From Lactobacillus delbrueckii (GTDB taxonomy: Bacteria > Bacillota > Bacilli > Lactobacillales > Lactobacillaceae), in assembly GCA_004556255.1 (NCBI GenBank), contig SFHY01000045.1, forward strand, positions 1 through 8,809: DNA of 8,809 nucleotides, in the 5' to 3' direction. The notes under the pieces were generated by a model. That model made no database searches, was not told the origin of the DNA, and saw only the letters and a program-made list of their open reading frames with translations. Made by a program: the position numbers and the translations under genes. Of the stretch, positions 1 to 6,217 are shown one piece after another. Positions within the stretch are counted from its first letter, which is position 1, and each line of letters begins with the position of its first letter.

Positions 1-1
1 G

Positions 2-55
2 AAGCCGGAAGAACCAACTGAACCAACCACGCCGGTTAGTCCAGATCAAGAATAG
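2..55 (+). CDS. C-terminal end of an upstream gene, possibly a penicillin-binding protein (partial)
   Basis: An open frame enters from the left edge and ends at TAG (53-55). It gives 17 residues, KPEEPTEPTTPVSPDQE, a Pro/Glu/Thr-rich tail with no domain. A terminator hairpin follows 15 bases later, which supports this as the true end of a rightward gene. Tails of this kind are common on class A penicillin-binding proteins and other extracellular proteins, and a penicillin-binding protein gene often lies near ccpA/pepQ in lactobacilli. That identity is inferred from context only, since nothing in these 17 residues proves it. Confidence 0.55.
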   Translation, partial: KPEEPTEPTTPVSPDQE

Positions 56-70
56 TAAACGCGAATATAA

Positions 71-98
71 AAATGACGAGCCGCAAGACTCGTCATTT
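71..98. terminator. Two-way intrinsic terminator between the upstream gene and pepQ
   Basis: The perfect 10-bp stem AAATGACGAG / CTCGTCATTT encloses the 8-base loop CCGCAAGA. On the plus strand it runs into a T-rich tract (to about 102). On the minus strand the 3' side reads TTTTTATA. It therefore suits termination of both the rightward gene ending at 55 and pepQ, whose stop codon lies 17 bases away. Confidence 0.85.
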
Positions 99-114
99 TT
101 TTGCTTTTTCAGTC

Positions 115-1221
115 TTATTCCTTAACCGGCAGAACCTTCAATTCCTTGCTGGTATGGGTGAATGGCTTGAAGCCTTCCTTGGTGAGGACTCCGCAGTCTT
201 CGATCCGGACGCCAGCAAAGCCTGGGATGTAAATCCCTGGTTCAATGGAGAAGCACATGCCTTCTTCCAAAACGACGTCGTTGCCGTTAGCAATGGATGG
301 GAATTCGTGGACTTCCATCCCGATTCCGTGGCCCAGGCGGTGGATGAAGTATTCACCATAGCCAGCGTCAGTGATGATCTTGCGGGCTACCCCGTCAAGT
401 TCGCTGGCCGTCATGCCTGGCTTAGCCGCGTCGATGGCTGCCTGCTGGGCAGTCCGGTTGACTTCGTAAATTTCCCGCATCTTATCAGTTGGTTCCCCGT
501 AAGCAACCGTCCGGCTGGAGTCAGAAGCGTAGCCTTCGTGCATGGTCCCTAAGTCAAAAAGCACCAGTTCGTTTGGCTGCACCGTGTTCATGCTTGGGCC
601 TTGGTGCGGGTTGGCCGCGTTCTTGCCGGCTTGGACGATGGTGTCAAAACTGGTCTGCATCACACCCTTTTGCAGCTTCAATTGGTATTCAATCTGGCTG
701 ACTACGGCCCGTTCAGTAACCCCGTTTCTGAGGGCCTCAAAGCCGATCTGGAAGGCAAAGTCAGCTTCTTCCCCGGCCTTGCGCAGCTTGACCAGTTCGC
801 TTTCCGTCTTGAAGAGGCGGATGTGGGCGATAAAGTCAGACAAGTCCTTGGAGAAGTCGGAGTCTGGGAATTGAGCGTGCAGGGCCTGGTAGTGGGCAAC
901 CGTCAAGCCGTTTTTTTCGACAGCCCAATTTTGGTAGTCCTTGGTCCGCTGCTTGATTGCTTCAGCGATCTTGCTCCATGGGTCTTCGCTGTCCAGGTAG
1001 CCGACTACGTCCCCGTCCCAAGCTGATGCCTTGGCTTCTTCATAATTCAAGGCCGGGCAGAAGAGGAAGGGTTCAGCGTCCTTGAAGGCGAAAAGCTTGA
1101 AGATTCTTTCTTCAGGATCAGTAATGAAACCCGTGAAATAGTTGATGGTGGTCGGGCTGGAAATGTAGGCCACGTCCATCCCGTTTTCTTGCAGCCAGTT
1201 TTGTAATTTGTCTAAATTCAT
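115..1221 (-). CDS. pepQ: Xaa-Pro dipeptidase (prolidase) PepQ
   Basis: This 368-aa cytoplasmic metallopeptidase of family M24B releases proline from Xaa-Pro dipeptides, the last step in using proline-rich casein peptides. It has an N-terminal creatinase-like domain (about 1-125) and a pita-bread catalytic domain (about 130-365). All five metal ligands of the family are visible: D223 in LFDLG, D234 in ASDSSRT, H298 in HRLGHGIGMEVHE, E327 in SIEPGIY and E341 in VRIEDCGVL. The length is as expected for lactobacillar PepQ. There is no signal peptide. The ATG start (1219-1221) follows AAGGAG (complement of 1231-1236) with 9-base spacing. The gene is divergent from ccpA with a shared control region and is followed by a terminator hairpin. 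It looks intact. Symbol and function are firmly recognised from family motifs. Confidence 0.96.
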   Translation of the reverse strand: MNLDKLQNWLQENGMDVAYISSPTTINYFTGFITDPEERIFKLFAFKDAEPFLFCPALNYEEAKASAWDGDVVGYLDSEDPWSKIAEAIKQRTKDYQNWAVEKNGLTVAHYQALHAQFPDSDFSKDLSDFIAHIRLFKTESELVKLRKAGEEADFAFQIGFEALRNGVTERAVVSQIEYQLKLQKGVMQTSFDTIVQAGKNAANPHQGPSMNTVQPNELVLFDLGTMHEGYASDSSRTVAYGEPTDKMREIYEVNRTAQQAAIDAAKPGMTASELDGVARKIITDAGYGEYFIHRLGHGIGMEVHEFPSIANGNDVVLEEGMCFSIEPGIYIPGFAGVRIEDCGVLTKEGFKPFTHTSKELKVLPVKE

Positions 1222-1230
1222 GGCAAAATT

Positions 1231-1291
1231 CTCCTTACTAATGAAATTAACCTCAGTATAGCACTAAAAAAACTGAAAAAAGTTGAAAAAA
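1231..1291 (-). promoter_or_regulatory. pepQ promoter with weak -35, curved A-tract DNA and ribosome binding site
   Basis: Read leftward, a -10 box TATACT lies at 1260-1255, giving a predicted transcript start near 1248 and a 27-base leader with the ribosome site AAGGAG (1236-1231). At 16-18 bases upstream of the -10 there is only T-run sequence, so no acceptable TTGACA-like -35 exists. The nearest partial match, TTCAAC, is 21 bases away. Three A-tracts lie exactly here (1266-1272, 1276-1281, 1286-1291). A promoter that lacks a -35 and has an operator just upstream fits activation by a bound regulator. That is inference, in line with my recollection that PepR1 of L. delbrueckii stimulates pepQ. 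Confidence 0.65.
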
Positions 1292-1295
1292 CAGC

Positions 1296-1309
1296 TGTAA
1301 GCGATTGCA
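1296..1309. promoter_or_regulatory. cre operator for CcpA
   Basis: TGTAAGCGATTGCA matches the cre consensus TGWAANCGNTNWCA at all but one position (G for W at position 12) and is nearly palindromic around the central CG. It overlaps the -35 box of ccpA, so CcpA bound here would block RNA polymerase at its own gene. Its centre lies about 55 bases upstream of the predicted pepQ start, a position from which it could activate pepQ. Binding itself is not shown by the sequence. Confidence 0.85.
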
Positions 1310-1333
1310 CCGAAAGTGTTATCATGGTATCAT
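1305..1333 (+). promoter_or_regulatory. ccpA promoter
   Basis: TTGCAC (1305-1310) and TATCAT (1328-1333) are separated by exactly 17 bases, a good sigma-A promoter. The predicted start is near 1340, and a ribosome site AGGTGGGG (1358-1365) lies 8 bases before the ATG at 1374. The -35 box shares five bases with the cre operator, which suggests negative autoregulation. Confidence 0.75.
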
Positions 1334-1373
1334 TAAATCAGTAATTAGTATTTAGATAGGTGGGGCTGTTATT

Positions 1374-2375
1374 ATGCACAAGCAAGATGTAACCATTTAC
1401 GATGTTGCTCGGGAAGCCAAGGTTTCTATGGCCACGGTTTCCCGGGTAGTCAACGGCAACAACAATGTCCGCAAGGAAACCCGTGACCGGGTCATGGAAG
1501 TTATCAAGCGTCTGCACTACCAACCAAACGCGGTAGCGCAGGGTCTGGCCTCAAAGCGGACCACAACGGTCGGCTTGATCGTGCCGGACTTGACCAACTT
1601 GTACTTTGCCGAATTGTCAAAGGGGATCGACGACATTGCTGTTTTGTACAAGTACAATATCATCATCTCCAGCGTGGAAAACCGTTTGATGAAGGAAGAC
1701 GCCGTCATTCAAGGCTTGCTCAACAAGCAGGTTGACGGGGTTATTTACATGTCCAATAAGCTGTCTGAAGAAGCAGCAGAAGCCTTCAAGCGGACCGACA
1801 CGCCAGTCGTTTTGGCCGGGACTGTTTCTGACAACCTGGAATTCCCTTCAGTCAACATCGACTACAAGAAGGCCGACACGGAAGCTTTGAACCTGCTCTT
1901 AAACGACGGCAAGAAGAAGCTGGCCTTGGTTGTTGGTGACAAGGAAGCTCCGATCAACCGGGACCACCGGATTCCGGCCTTTGAGAAGTTCGTGGCTGAC
2001 AATGAACTGGAAGGCTGCGAGATTTTTGACAACATCAAGGACTACTCCGACGGCTACAACCTTTACCCGGAACTGGCCAAGAAGGGGATCAACGGGGCCA
2101 TCATCACCAAGGACGTTTCCTCAGTTGGCCTGCTCAACTCAGCTCTGGACCGCGGGGCTAAGGTGCCGGAAGACTTCGAAATCGTTACGGCCAGCGCGAC
2201 CCAGATCGCCTCAGTTGTCCGGCCAGCCTTGACCACGATCAAGCAGCCGCTCTACGACTTGGGTGCCGTGGCCATGAGAATGCTGACCAAGCTGATGAAC
2301 GATGAAGGCCTGGAAGACAAGCACATCGTTTTGCCATATGAACTGATCAAGAAGCAAAGTACCTTGAACAAGTAA
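1374..2375 (+). CDS. ccpA: Catabolite control protein A (CcpA/PepR1), LacI-GalR family regulator
   Basis: This 333-aa DNA-binding protein mediates carbon catabolite regulation in low-GC Gram-positives, with HPr phosphorylated on Ser46 as its usual corepressor. The N-terminal LacI helix-turn-helix (about 5-26: VTIYDVAREAKVSMATVSRV) and the hinge YQPNAVAQGLASKRT (49-63) match CcpA almost residue for residue. A periplasmic-binding-like core follows (about 64-330), including YKYNIIIS (92-99), the usual CcpA region for HPr contact, and VRPALTTIKQPLYDLGAVAMR (282-302). Full length and intact. The ATG has a ribosome site 8 bases upstream. The gene is monocistronic, flanked by its own cre-controlled promoter and a strong terminator. 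In L. delbrueckii this gene is also called pepR1. One peculiarity is that residues 271-276 read VTASAT, where Bacillus CcpA carries an FDNT-type effector-site segment. Confidence 0.95.
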   Translation: MHKQDVTIYDVAREAKVSMATVSRVVNGNNNVRKETRDRVMEVIKRLHYQPNAVAQGLASKRTTTVGLIVPDLTNLYFAELSKGIDDIAVLYKYNIIISSVENRLMKEDAVIQGLLNKQVDGVIYMSNKLSEEAAEAFKRTDTPVVLAGTVSDNLEFPSVNIDYKKADTEALNLLLNDGKKKLALVVGDKEAPINRDHRIPAFEKFVADNELEGCEIFDNIKDYSDGYNLYPELAKKGINGAIITKDVSSVGLLNSALDRGAKVPEDFEIVTASATQIASVVRPALTTIKQPLYDLGAVAMRMLTKLMNDEGLEDKHIVLPYELIKKQSTLNK

Positions 2376-2384
2376 GATTTTTCG

Positions 2385-2413
2385 AAAGAGCCTGCCAAGC
2401 GGCGGGCTCTTTT
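2385..2413 (+). terminator. Intrinsic terminator of ccpA
   Basis: A 12-bp stem pairs AAAGAGCCTGCC (2385-2396) with GGCGGGCTCTTT (2401-2412), with one T·G wobble and loop AAGC, ending in a T run. It starts 9 bases after the ccpA stop codon. Confidence 0.9.
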
Positions 2414-2445
2414 AGTTTCGCCCGGGCAAAGGCGGCTGAACTTTG

Positions 2446-2476
2446 TGTTACAATCTTTTTATAAGATAATGGGGGG
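2446..2476 (+). promoter_or_regulatory. Probable promoter and ribosome site of the 2482-6147 operon
   Basis: An extended -10, TGTTACAAT (2446-2454), lies between the ccpA terminator and the next gene. The -35 region (GCAAAG near 2426-2431) is poor, but extended -10 promoters tolerate that. The predicted start is near 2461, giving a leader of about 20 bases with a G-run (2471-2476) acting as a weak Shine-Dalgarno 5 bases before the ATG. No other promoter is evident before 6147. Confidence 0.55.
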
Positions 2477-2481
2477 CACAA

Positions 2482-2814
2482 ATGGATCACTTATACGAGC
2501 AATTCGACTTGATCGAAGAGATCACCAGAAACGACGGCAGCCAGTACTATGAAATTTCCAACATTGACCAAAACGGTTTCGCGGAACTGGCGGTCAACAA
2601 CGGCTTAATCAAGAGCGTGCGGATTCTGGTCATCAACATCCCGCGCACCAAGGCGCTGGAAACCTACGAGCAATACATTAACAAGGCCTACCAGCTGCAT
2701 ACTTTGATGAACGAAGAAGACTGGGAGAACCCGCAATGGGTGGAATGGGACAAGCCTAAAGGCCCGGTCAAGGACGCTTACGAAATGGTTTTGAAAGCCA
2801 ACAAGATCGGCTAG
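2482..2814 (+). CDS. Conserved-looking 110-aa protein of unknown function
   Basis: I do not recognise this 110-aa protein. It is soluble and acidic, with no signal peptide, membrane segment, cysteine or obvious catalytic motif. It appears to have an N-terminal mixed part (1-60, including the strand-like SVRILVINIP around 44-53), an alpha-helical middle (about 55-77, TKALETYEQYINKAYQLHTL) and a Trp-rich acidic stretch (80-90, EDWENPQWVEW). Codon use matches the neighbours, and both a promoter and a ribosome site precede it, so it is likely a real gene. It is first in a five-gene operon. Its TAG stop lies inside the strong ribosome site of the metallophosphatase gene, which implies coupled translation. 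A role alongside YunD is possible but unsupported. Confidence 0.8.
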   Translation: MDHLYEQFDLIEEITRNDGSQYYEISNIDQNGFAELAVNNGLIKSVRILVINIPRTKALETYEQYINKAYQLHTLMNEEDWENPQWVEWDKPKGPVKDAYEMVLKANKIG

Positions 2815-2824
2815 GAGGAAGAAA

Positions 2825-4237
2825 ATGGAAACTTTGCGGATTCTGCATACCAACGACTTGCACTCGCACTTTGAACATTTTCCAAAAATCAGGCGCTACT
2901 TGCAGCAGGTGCAAGAAACGGCAGCGGCCGACCAGGTTTTGACTTTTGACGCCGGCGACTTCATGGATCGGTCCCATCCCTTGTCTGATGCTACAGAGGG
3001 CCAGGCCAACATCCGCTTGATGAACGACTTTCACTATGACGCTATCACGATCGGCAACAATGAGGGAATTTCCAACCCGCATGCCGTTTTGGAGCGGCTT
3101 TTTGACCACGCCAACTTCCCGGTCCTCTTGTCAAATCTCAGAGAAGAAGATGAAAGCTGGCCGGCCTGGGCCAATGACTACAAGATCATCAAGACCAAAA
3201 AGGGCACCCGTTTGGCTTTAGTGGGCTTAACGGCTGCTTATCCCATGACATACGGGCCCAACCACTGGCAGATCAAGATGCTGGGCGAGACCATGGACCG
3301 GGTCCTGCCGGAAATTGCCGGCCAGTATGACTGCTTGATTTTGCTGACCCACGTGGGCCTCAGAATGGATCAATGGCTGGCCAAGCACTACCCGGAAATC
3401 GACTTGATCGTGGGCGGGCACAGCCACACTCTTTTGGAGAAAGGGGTCAAGGAAGGCCACACCTGGATCACCCAGACGGGCAAGTGGGGCAATTATGTCG
3501 GCGACATCAGCCTGGAAATTGGCGATGACCACAAGATCATTTCAATTAAACCAACTACCGTGCCGGTAGCTGATTTGCCAAGCCAGGCGGGCGATGAAGC
3601 AGAAATTGCCGCCTTATATGAAGAGGGGCAGAAGATGCTGCAGAGCCGGCAGGTGGCGGACTTGCCAGAGAAGTTCAAGGATGACAAGCTGGCCGCGATC
3701 GACGTCTCCCTGGAGGCAATCGCTGACTTTGCCGGCACCGACCTGGCCATGCTGAGCACCGGCCTCTTTTTGACCCCGTTCAAGAGCGGCCTCATCAACC
3801 AGTTTGACCTCCAGCATGCCCTGCCGCACCCGATGCATGTCGTCCGGACCACTCTTTTAGGCCGGGACTTGTGGCGGCTGGTCATGGAAGTGGAAAAGAA
3901 CCGGCACTTTTTGGAACATTATCCTCTGGTGGGGATGAGCTTTAGAGGGAAGATTTTTGGCCAGGTCTACTACAAGGGGATCAAGTATGACCGAATGACC
4001 AGGAACGTTTTCGTCAACGGTCAGTTGCTGGACCCGGCAGAAGAATACCAGATCGCGGTTTTGGACCACTATGTCTTGATCCCGTTTTTCCCGACTTTAG
4101 CCATTGTCGGTGAAAATGAATTCCTCTTCCCGCAGTTTTTAAGGGAAGTCGTGGGCGACTACTTAGGCCGCAAGTATCCTGTGAAAAAAGAAGGTGAACT
4201 TATTGAGGAAAGAGCAGAAAGAGCCGAAAAAAGATAA
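2825..4237 (+). CDS. yunD: YunD-like metallophosphatase / 5'-nucleotidase family protein
   Basis: This 470-aa member of the UshA/5'-nucleotidase family is expected to hydrolyse nucleotides or other phosphate esters at a two-metal centre. The calcineurin-like domain (about 1-235) shows the metal motifs in order: D11-x-H13 in HTNDLHSH, D45 in DAGDFMD, N78 in GNNE (77-80), H176 in LLTHVGL, and H199/H201 in GGHSHT. The 5'-nucleotidase C-terminal domain covers roughly 270-440. There is no signal peptide or sorting motif, so it is probably cytoplasmic, unlike secreted UshA. The usual GNH(E/D) motif is GNNE here, so the family's catalytic histidine is Asn. I believe YunD relatives share this, and the true substrate remains open. 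AGGAGGA (2813-2819) precedes the ATG and overlaps the previous stop. The charged tail EERAERAEKR overlaps yutD. Confidence 0.9.
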   Translation: METLRILHTNDLHSHFEHFPKIRRYLQQVQETAAADQVLTFDAGDFMDRSHPLSDATEGQANIRLMNDFHYDAITIGNNEGISNPHAVLERLFDHANFPVLLSNLREEDESWPAWANDYKIIKTKKGTRLALVGLTAAYPMTYGPNHWQIKMLGETMDRVLPEIAGQYDCLILLTHVGLRMDQWLAKHYPEIDLIVGGHSHTLLEKGVKEGHTWITQTGKWGNYVGDISLEIGDDHKIISIKPTTVPVADLPSQAGDEAEIAALYEEGQKMLQSRQVADLPEKFKDDKLAAIDVSLEAIADFAGTDLAMLSTGLFLTPFKSGLINQFDLQHALPHPMHVVRTTLLGRDLWRLVMEVEKNRHFLEHYPLVGMSFRGKIFGQVYYKGIKYDRMTRNVFVNGQLLDPAEEYQIAVLDHYVLIPFFPTLAIVGENEFLFPQFLREVVGDYLGRKYPVKKEGELIEERAERAEKR

Positions 4238-4778
4238 AGAGAAAAAGATAAAAGAAGCTAGAGGGCAAAAAGCAGAGGCAGCTGAGACTAAGCCCCTCCA
4301 CCCCCTGGCAGAGGTGGTAGTTGCTGGTGAAAAGATCGTGATCAACCAGCGGGAATACCGCCTTTTGATCAACCAGCGGGATGCTTTAGACCGGGAAGTC
4401 TTGAAGCAAAAATACGATCCATACCTGGACCAGTATGATTACCTGGTCGGGGACGTTTCAAGCGACCACCTCCGCCTTAGGGGCTTTTACAATGATTATG
4501 TCAAGACTTCCATTGACCGGAAAAAGTCGACCATTGTTGACTACTTGACTGAATACTGCAACCCAGGCGCGCCTTACTTTATCCTGGAATCCCTCCAGCC
4601 AAGCCGTAAGCCCCGGCCGACCCAGCGCCGGCGGCCAGCCAGAAAGCGGCCGAAGAACAAGGCGGCTTTTACCGAAAGAAAGGTCAAGGATGGCCGGCCC
4701 AAGAAGGGCAGCTATGCTGAAAGCCGCAAGAAGAACCGCCGCCACCAGGCCTTTGTGATTAGAAAGAAGAAGTCGTGA
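4203..4778 (+). CDS. yutD: YutD family protein (DUF1027) with long charged tails
   Basis: This protein of about 191 aa has a YutD core at roughly residues 50-130, with YDYLVGD, LRLRGFYND and the VDYLTEYCNPGAPYFILE segment typical of the family. Bacillus YutD is about half as long. The extra length is a Lys/Glu-rich N-terminus (to about 30) and an Arg/Lys-rich, Pro-containing C-terminus (from about 135, e.g. TQRRRPARKRPKNK), probably disordered and suggestive of nucleic-acid or ribosome binding (inference). Biochemical function is unknown. Start choice: no ATG is available. AGAAGG (4189-4194) lies 8 bases before TTG 4203, while GTG 4194 has no ribosome site and would add 3 residues. The gene overlaps the end of yunD by 35 bases and the next start by 4. 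It contains an in-frame 16-bp direct repeat (4339-4354, 4366-4381). Confidence 0.88.
   Translation: MRKEQKEPKKDKEKKIKEARGQKAEAAETKPLHPLAEVVVAGEKIVINQREYRLLINQRDALDREVLKQKYDPYLDQYDYLVGDVSSDHLRLRGFYNDYVKTSIDRKKSTIVDYLTEYCNPGAPYFILESLQPSRKPRPTQRRRPARKRPKNKAAFTERKVKDGRPKKGSYAESRKKNRRHQAFVIRKKKS
4339..4381 (+). repeat. In-frame 16-bp direct repeat inside yutD
   Basis: TGATCAACCAGCGGGA occurs at 4339-4354 and again, without mismatch, at 4366-4381, a period of 27 bases or 9 codons. It encodes INQRE and INQRD. It sits just at the N-terminal edge of the conserved YutD core. It could be a small tandem duplication that has drifted between the copies. Confidence 0.85.
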
Positions 4779-5545
4779 AAGATTACCGCTTATTTTTGAT
4801 TGATTTGGACGGGACCATTTACCGGGGCAAGGAAACCATTGAATCCGGTGTCCGCTTTGTCCAGCGCCTGGATGAGGCTGGTCTTGACTACTTATTTTTG
4901 ACCAACAATACGACCCGGACGCCCCAGATGGTGGCTGACAAACTGGCCGGGCACGGGGTCAAGACCAACGTTTCCAAGATCTACACGCCCAGCATGGCCA
5001 CGGCCAGCTATATTTTGGAAAAAGAGGCCAAAAGGCCAATCGGCGTCTATATCATTGGCCAAATTGGCCTGTGGCATGAGATCCTGGACCGGCCGGAATT
5101 CTATTATGACGAGGAAAATCCCGACTACGTGATCGTGGGGATGGACACGGATTTGACCTACCACAAGCTCATGGTCGCCACCCGTTGCATTCACCGGGGA
5201 GCGGTCTTTATCGGCACCAATTCTGACCAGAACCTGCCGGTGGGCAAGGAGTTGCGGCCAGGCAACGGTTCAATTTGCGCGGCCTTGGAAGTTGCGTCTG
5301 GGCAAAAGCCCCTTTTTATCGGCAAGCCGGAAGCTATTATTGTCAACCGGGCCCTGGACTTGGCCGGGATCAAGGCGGAAGAGGCCTTGATCGTCGGGGA
5401 CAACTACCCCACCGATATCATGGCTGGAATCAACAGCGGAGTGGACACCCTCTTGACCTTGACCGGGGTGACGCAAAAGGCAGACCTGCCCGGTCTCACT
5501 CCGCCGACTTATTTAGTGAATAATTTGGACGAATTTAGCTTATGA
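4775..5545 (+). CDS. yutF: HAD-superfamily hydrolase, YutF/NagD type (subclass IIA)
   Basis: This 256-aa cytoplasmic phosphatase has the same length as Bacillus YutF. HAD motif I is LIDLDGT with nucleophile D10 and acid/base D12. Motif II is FLTNNTTRTP with T43. The motif III lysine is K184 in FIGKPE, and motif IV is VGDNYPTDIMAG with D209 and D214. The large insert between motifs II and III (about 60-175) is the subclass IIA cap. Relatives dephosphorylate nucleoside monophosphates and sugar phosphates, but the substrate here cannot be read from sequence. GTG is the start, and its GTGA overlaps the yutD stop, with the ribosome site in the purine-rich AGAAAGAAGAAG just upstream. ATGA overlaps the next gene, so translation is coupled through yutD, yutF and the membrane protein. 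Confidence 0.92.
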   Translation: MKDYRLFLIDLDGTIYRGKETIESGVRFVQRLDEAGLDYLFLTNNTTRTPQMVADKLAGHGVKTNVSKIYTPSMATASYILEKEAKRPIGVYIIGQIGLWHEILDRPEFYYDEENPDYVIVGMDTDLTYHKLMVATRCIHRGAVFIGTNSDQNLPVGKELRPGNGSICAALEVASGQKPLFIGKPEAIIVNRALDLAGIKAEEALIVGDNYPTDIMAGINSGVDTLLTLTGVTQKADLPGLTPPTYLVNNLDEFSL

Positions 5546-6147
5546 AAAAATTTCTGAGCAAGCTTGGCCAGCCTATTTTTCATTTCTTTTTCGCGGTCTC
5601 CAGCGCCGTCGTTGGTGCGATCGTAGTCAGCTGGCCCTTGCTTTTGCTTTTTACCTTGCTGGAGAAGACTTACCAAACGGTCAACTTGACCGTGGGCCAG
5701 GTCATGAGCAACTATAACCAGCTCCTGCTTTACCTGGTTTGGCCTGGTCAGACCAAGCTGCAGATGAGCAACCTGCCGACTTCAGCTTCAGCGGCTGCCC
5801 ACTTTGCCGATGTCAAAAAACTTTTTATTCTGGCCGAGCTGGTTTTCCTGCTCTGCCTGGCTCTCAGCAGCTATTTCCGCAATTACAAGAAGCCGCTTAA
5901 ATTGACCCAGACCCAGGCCTTGCTCTTGATGTTGCTGCCAATTGTGGTCATGCCTTTTGCCTTGACCGACTTTGACAGTTTCTTCCGGGTCTTTCATACT
6001 TTCTTTTTCCGCAACGACAACTGGCTTTTTGACCCGGCGACTGACCCGGTCATCAACGTGCTGACGGAAGGCTTCTTTGCCTCCTGCTTTGCCGTTGGCG
6101 GGGCGATTTATGAGCTTTACCTGGCCCGCTTTTTGCTGAAAAAGTAG
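5542..6147 (+). CDS. DUF1461 (TIGR01906-type) integral membrane protein
   Basis: This 201-aa protein has about four membrane segments: residues 13-40, 92-112, 124-141 and 175-198. A conserved loop between the third and fourth carries TDFDSFFRVFHTFFFRNDNW and LFDPATDPVINVLTEGFF (142-179), the signature region of the DUF1461 family. Its function is unknown. The large segment between helices one and two (about 41-90) is probably exposed outside the cell. The start ATG overlaps the yutF stop by 4 bases. The pairing of this family with a YutF-type phosphatase is, to my knowledge, recurrent in lactobacilli and streptococci, which hints at a joint role. It is the last gene of the operon, ending 30 bases before a terminator hairpin. 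Confidence 0.87.
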   Translation: MKKFLSKLGQPIFHFFFAVSSAVVGAIVVSWPLLLLFTLLEKTYQTVNLTVGQVMSNYNQLLLYLVWPGQTKLQMSNLPTSASAAAHFADVKKLFILAELVFLLCLALSSYFRNYKKPLKLTQTQALLLMLLPIVVMPFALTDFDSFFRVFHTFFFRNDNWLFDPATDPVINVLTEGFFASCFAVGGAIYELYLARFLLKK

Positions 6148-6177
6148 CTGGAAAATATTTAAACAGAATTTTGACCA

Positions 6178-6209
6178 AAAAAATAAGGACCGGCTGGTCC
6201 TTATTTTTT
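6178..6209. terminator. Two-way terminator between the yutF operon and dedA
   Basis: A 14-bp perfect stem (AAAAATAAGGACC with its complement, 6178-6191 and 6196-6209) encloses the loop GGCT. A and T runs form the outer part of the stem on both sides, so it can stop transcription from either direction. It lies between the converging stops at 6147 and 6218. Confidence 0.92.
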
Positions 6210-6217
6210 GCTTTGTT

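Noticed and set aside
601..1026. A 141-codon open frame on the plus strand inside pepQ
   Set aside because: It lies wholly opposite the intact, motif-complete prolidase, has no ribosome site and no recognisable protein. It is a consequence of GC-biased codon positions.
2460..2470. TATAAG / GATAAT as the -10 box for the 2482 gene
   Set aside because: Transcription would start only about 5 bases before the ATG and exclude the ribosome site. The extended -10 at 2446-2454 fits better.
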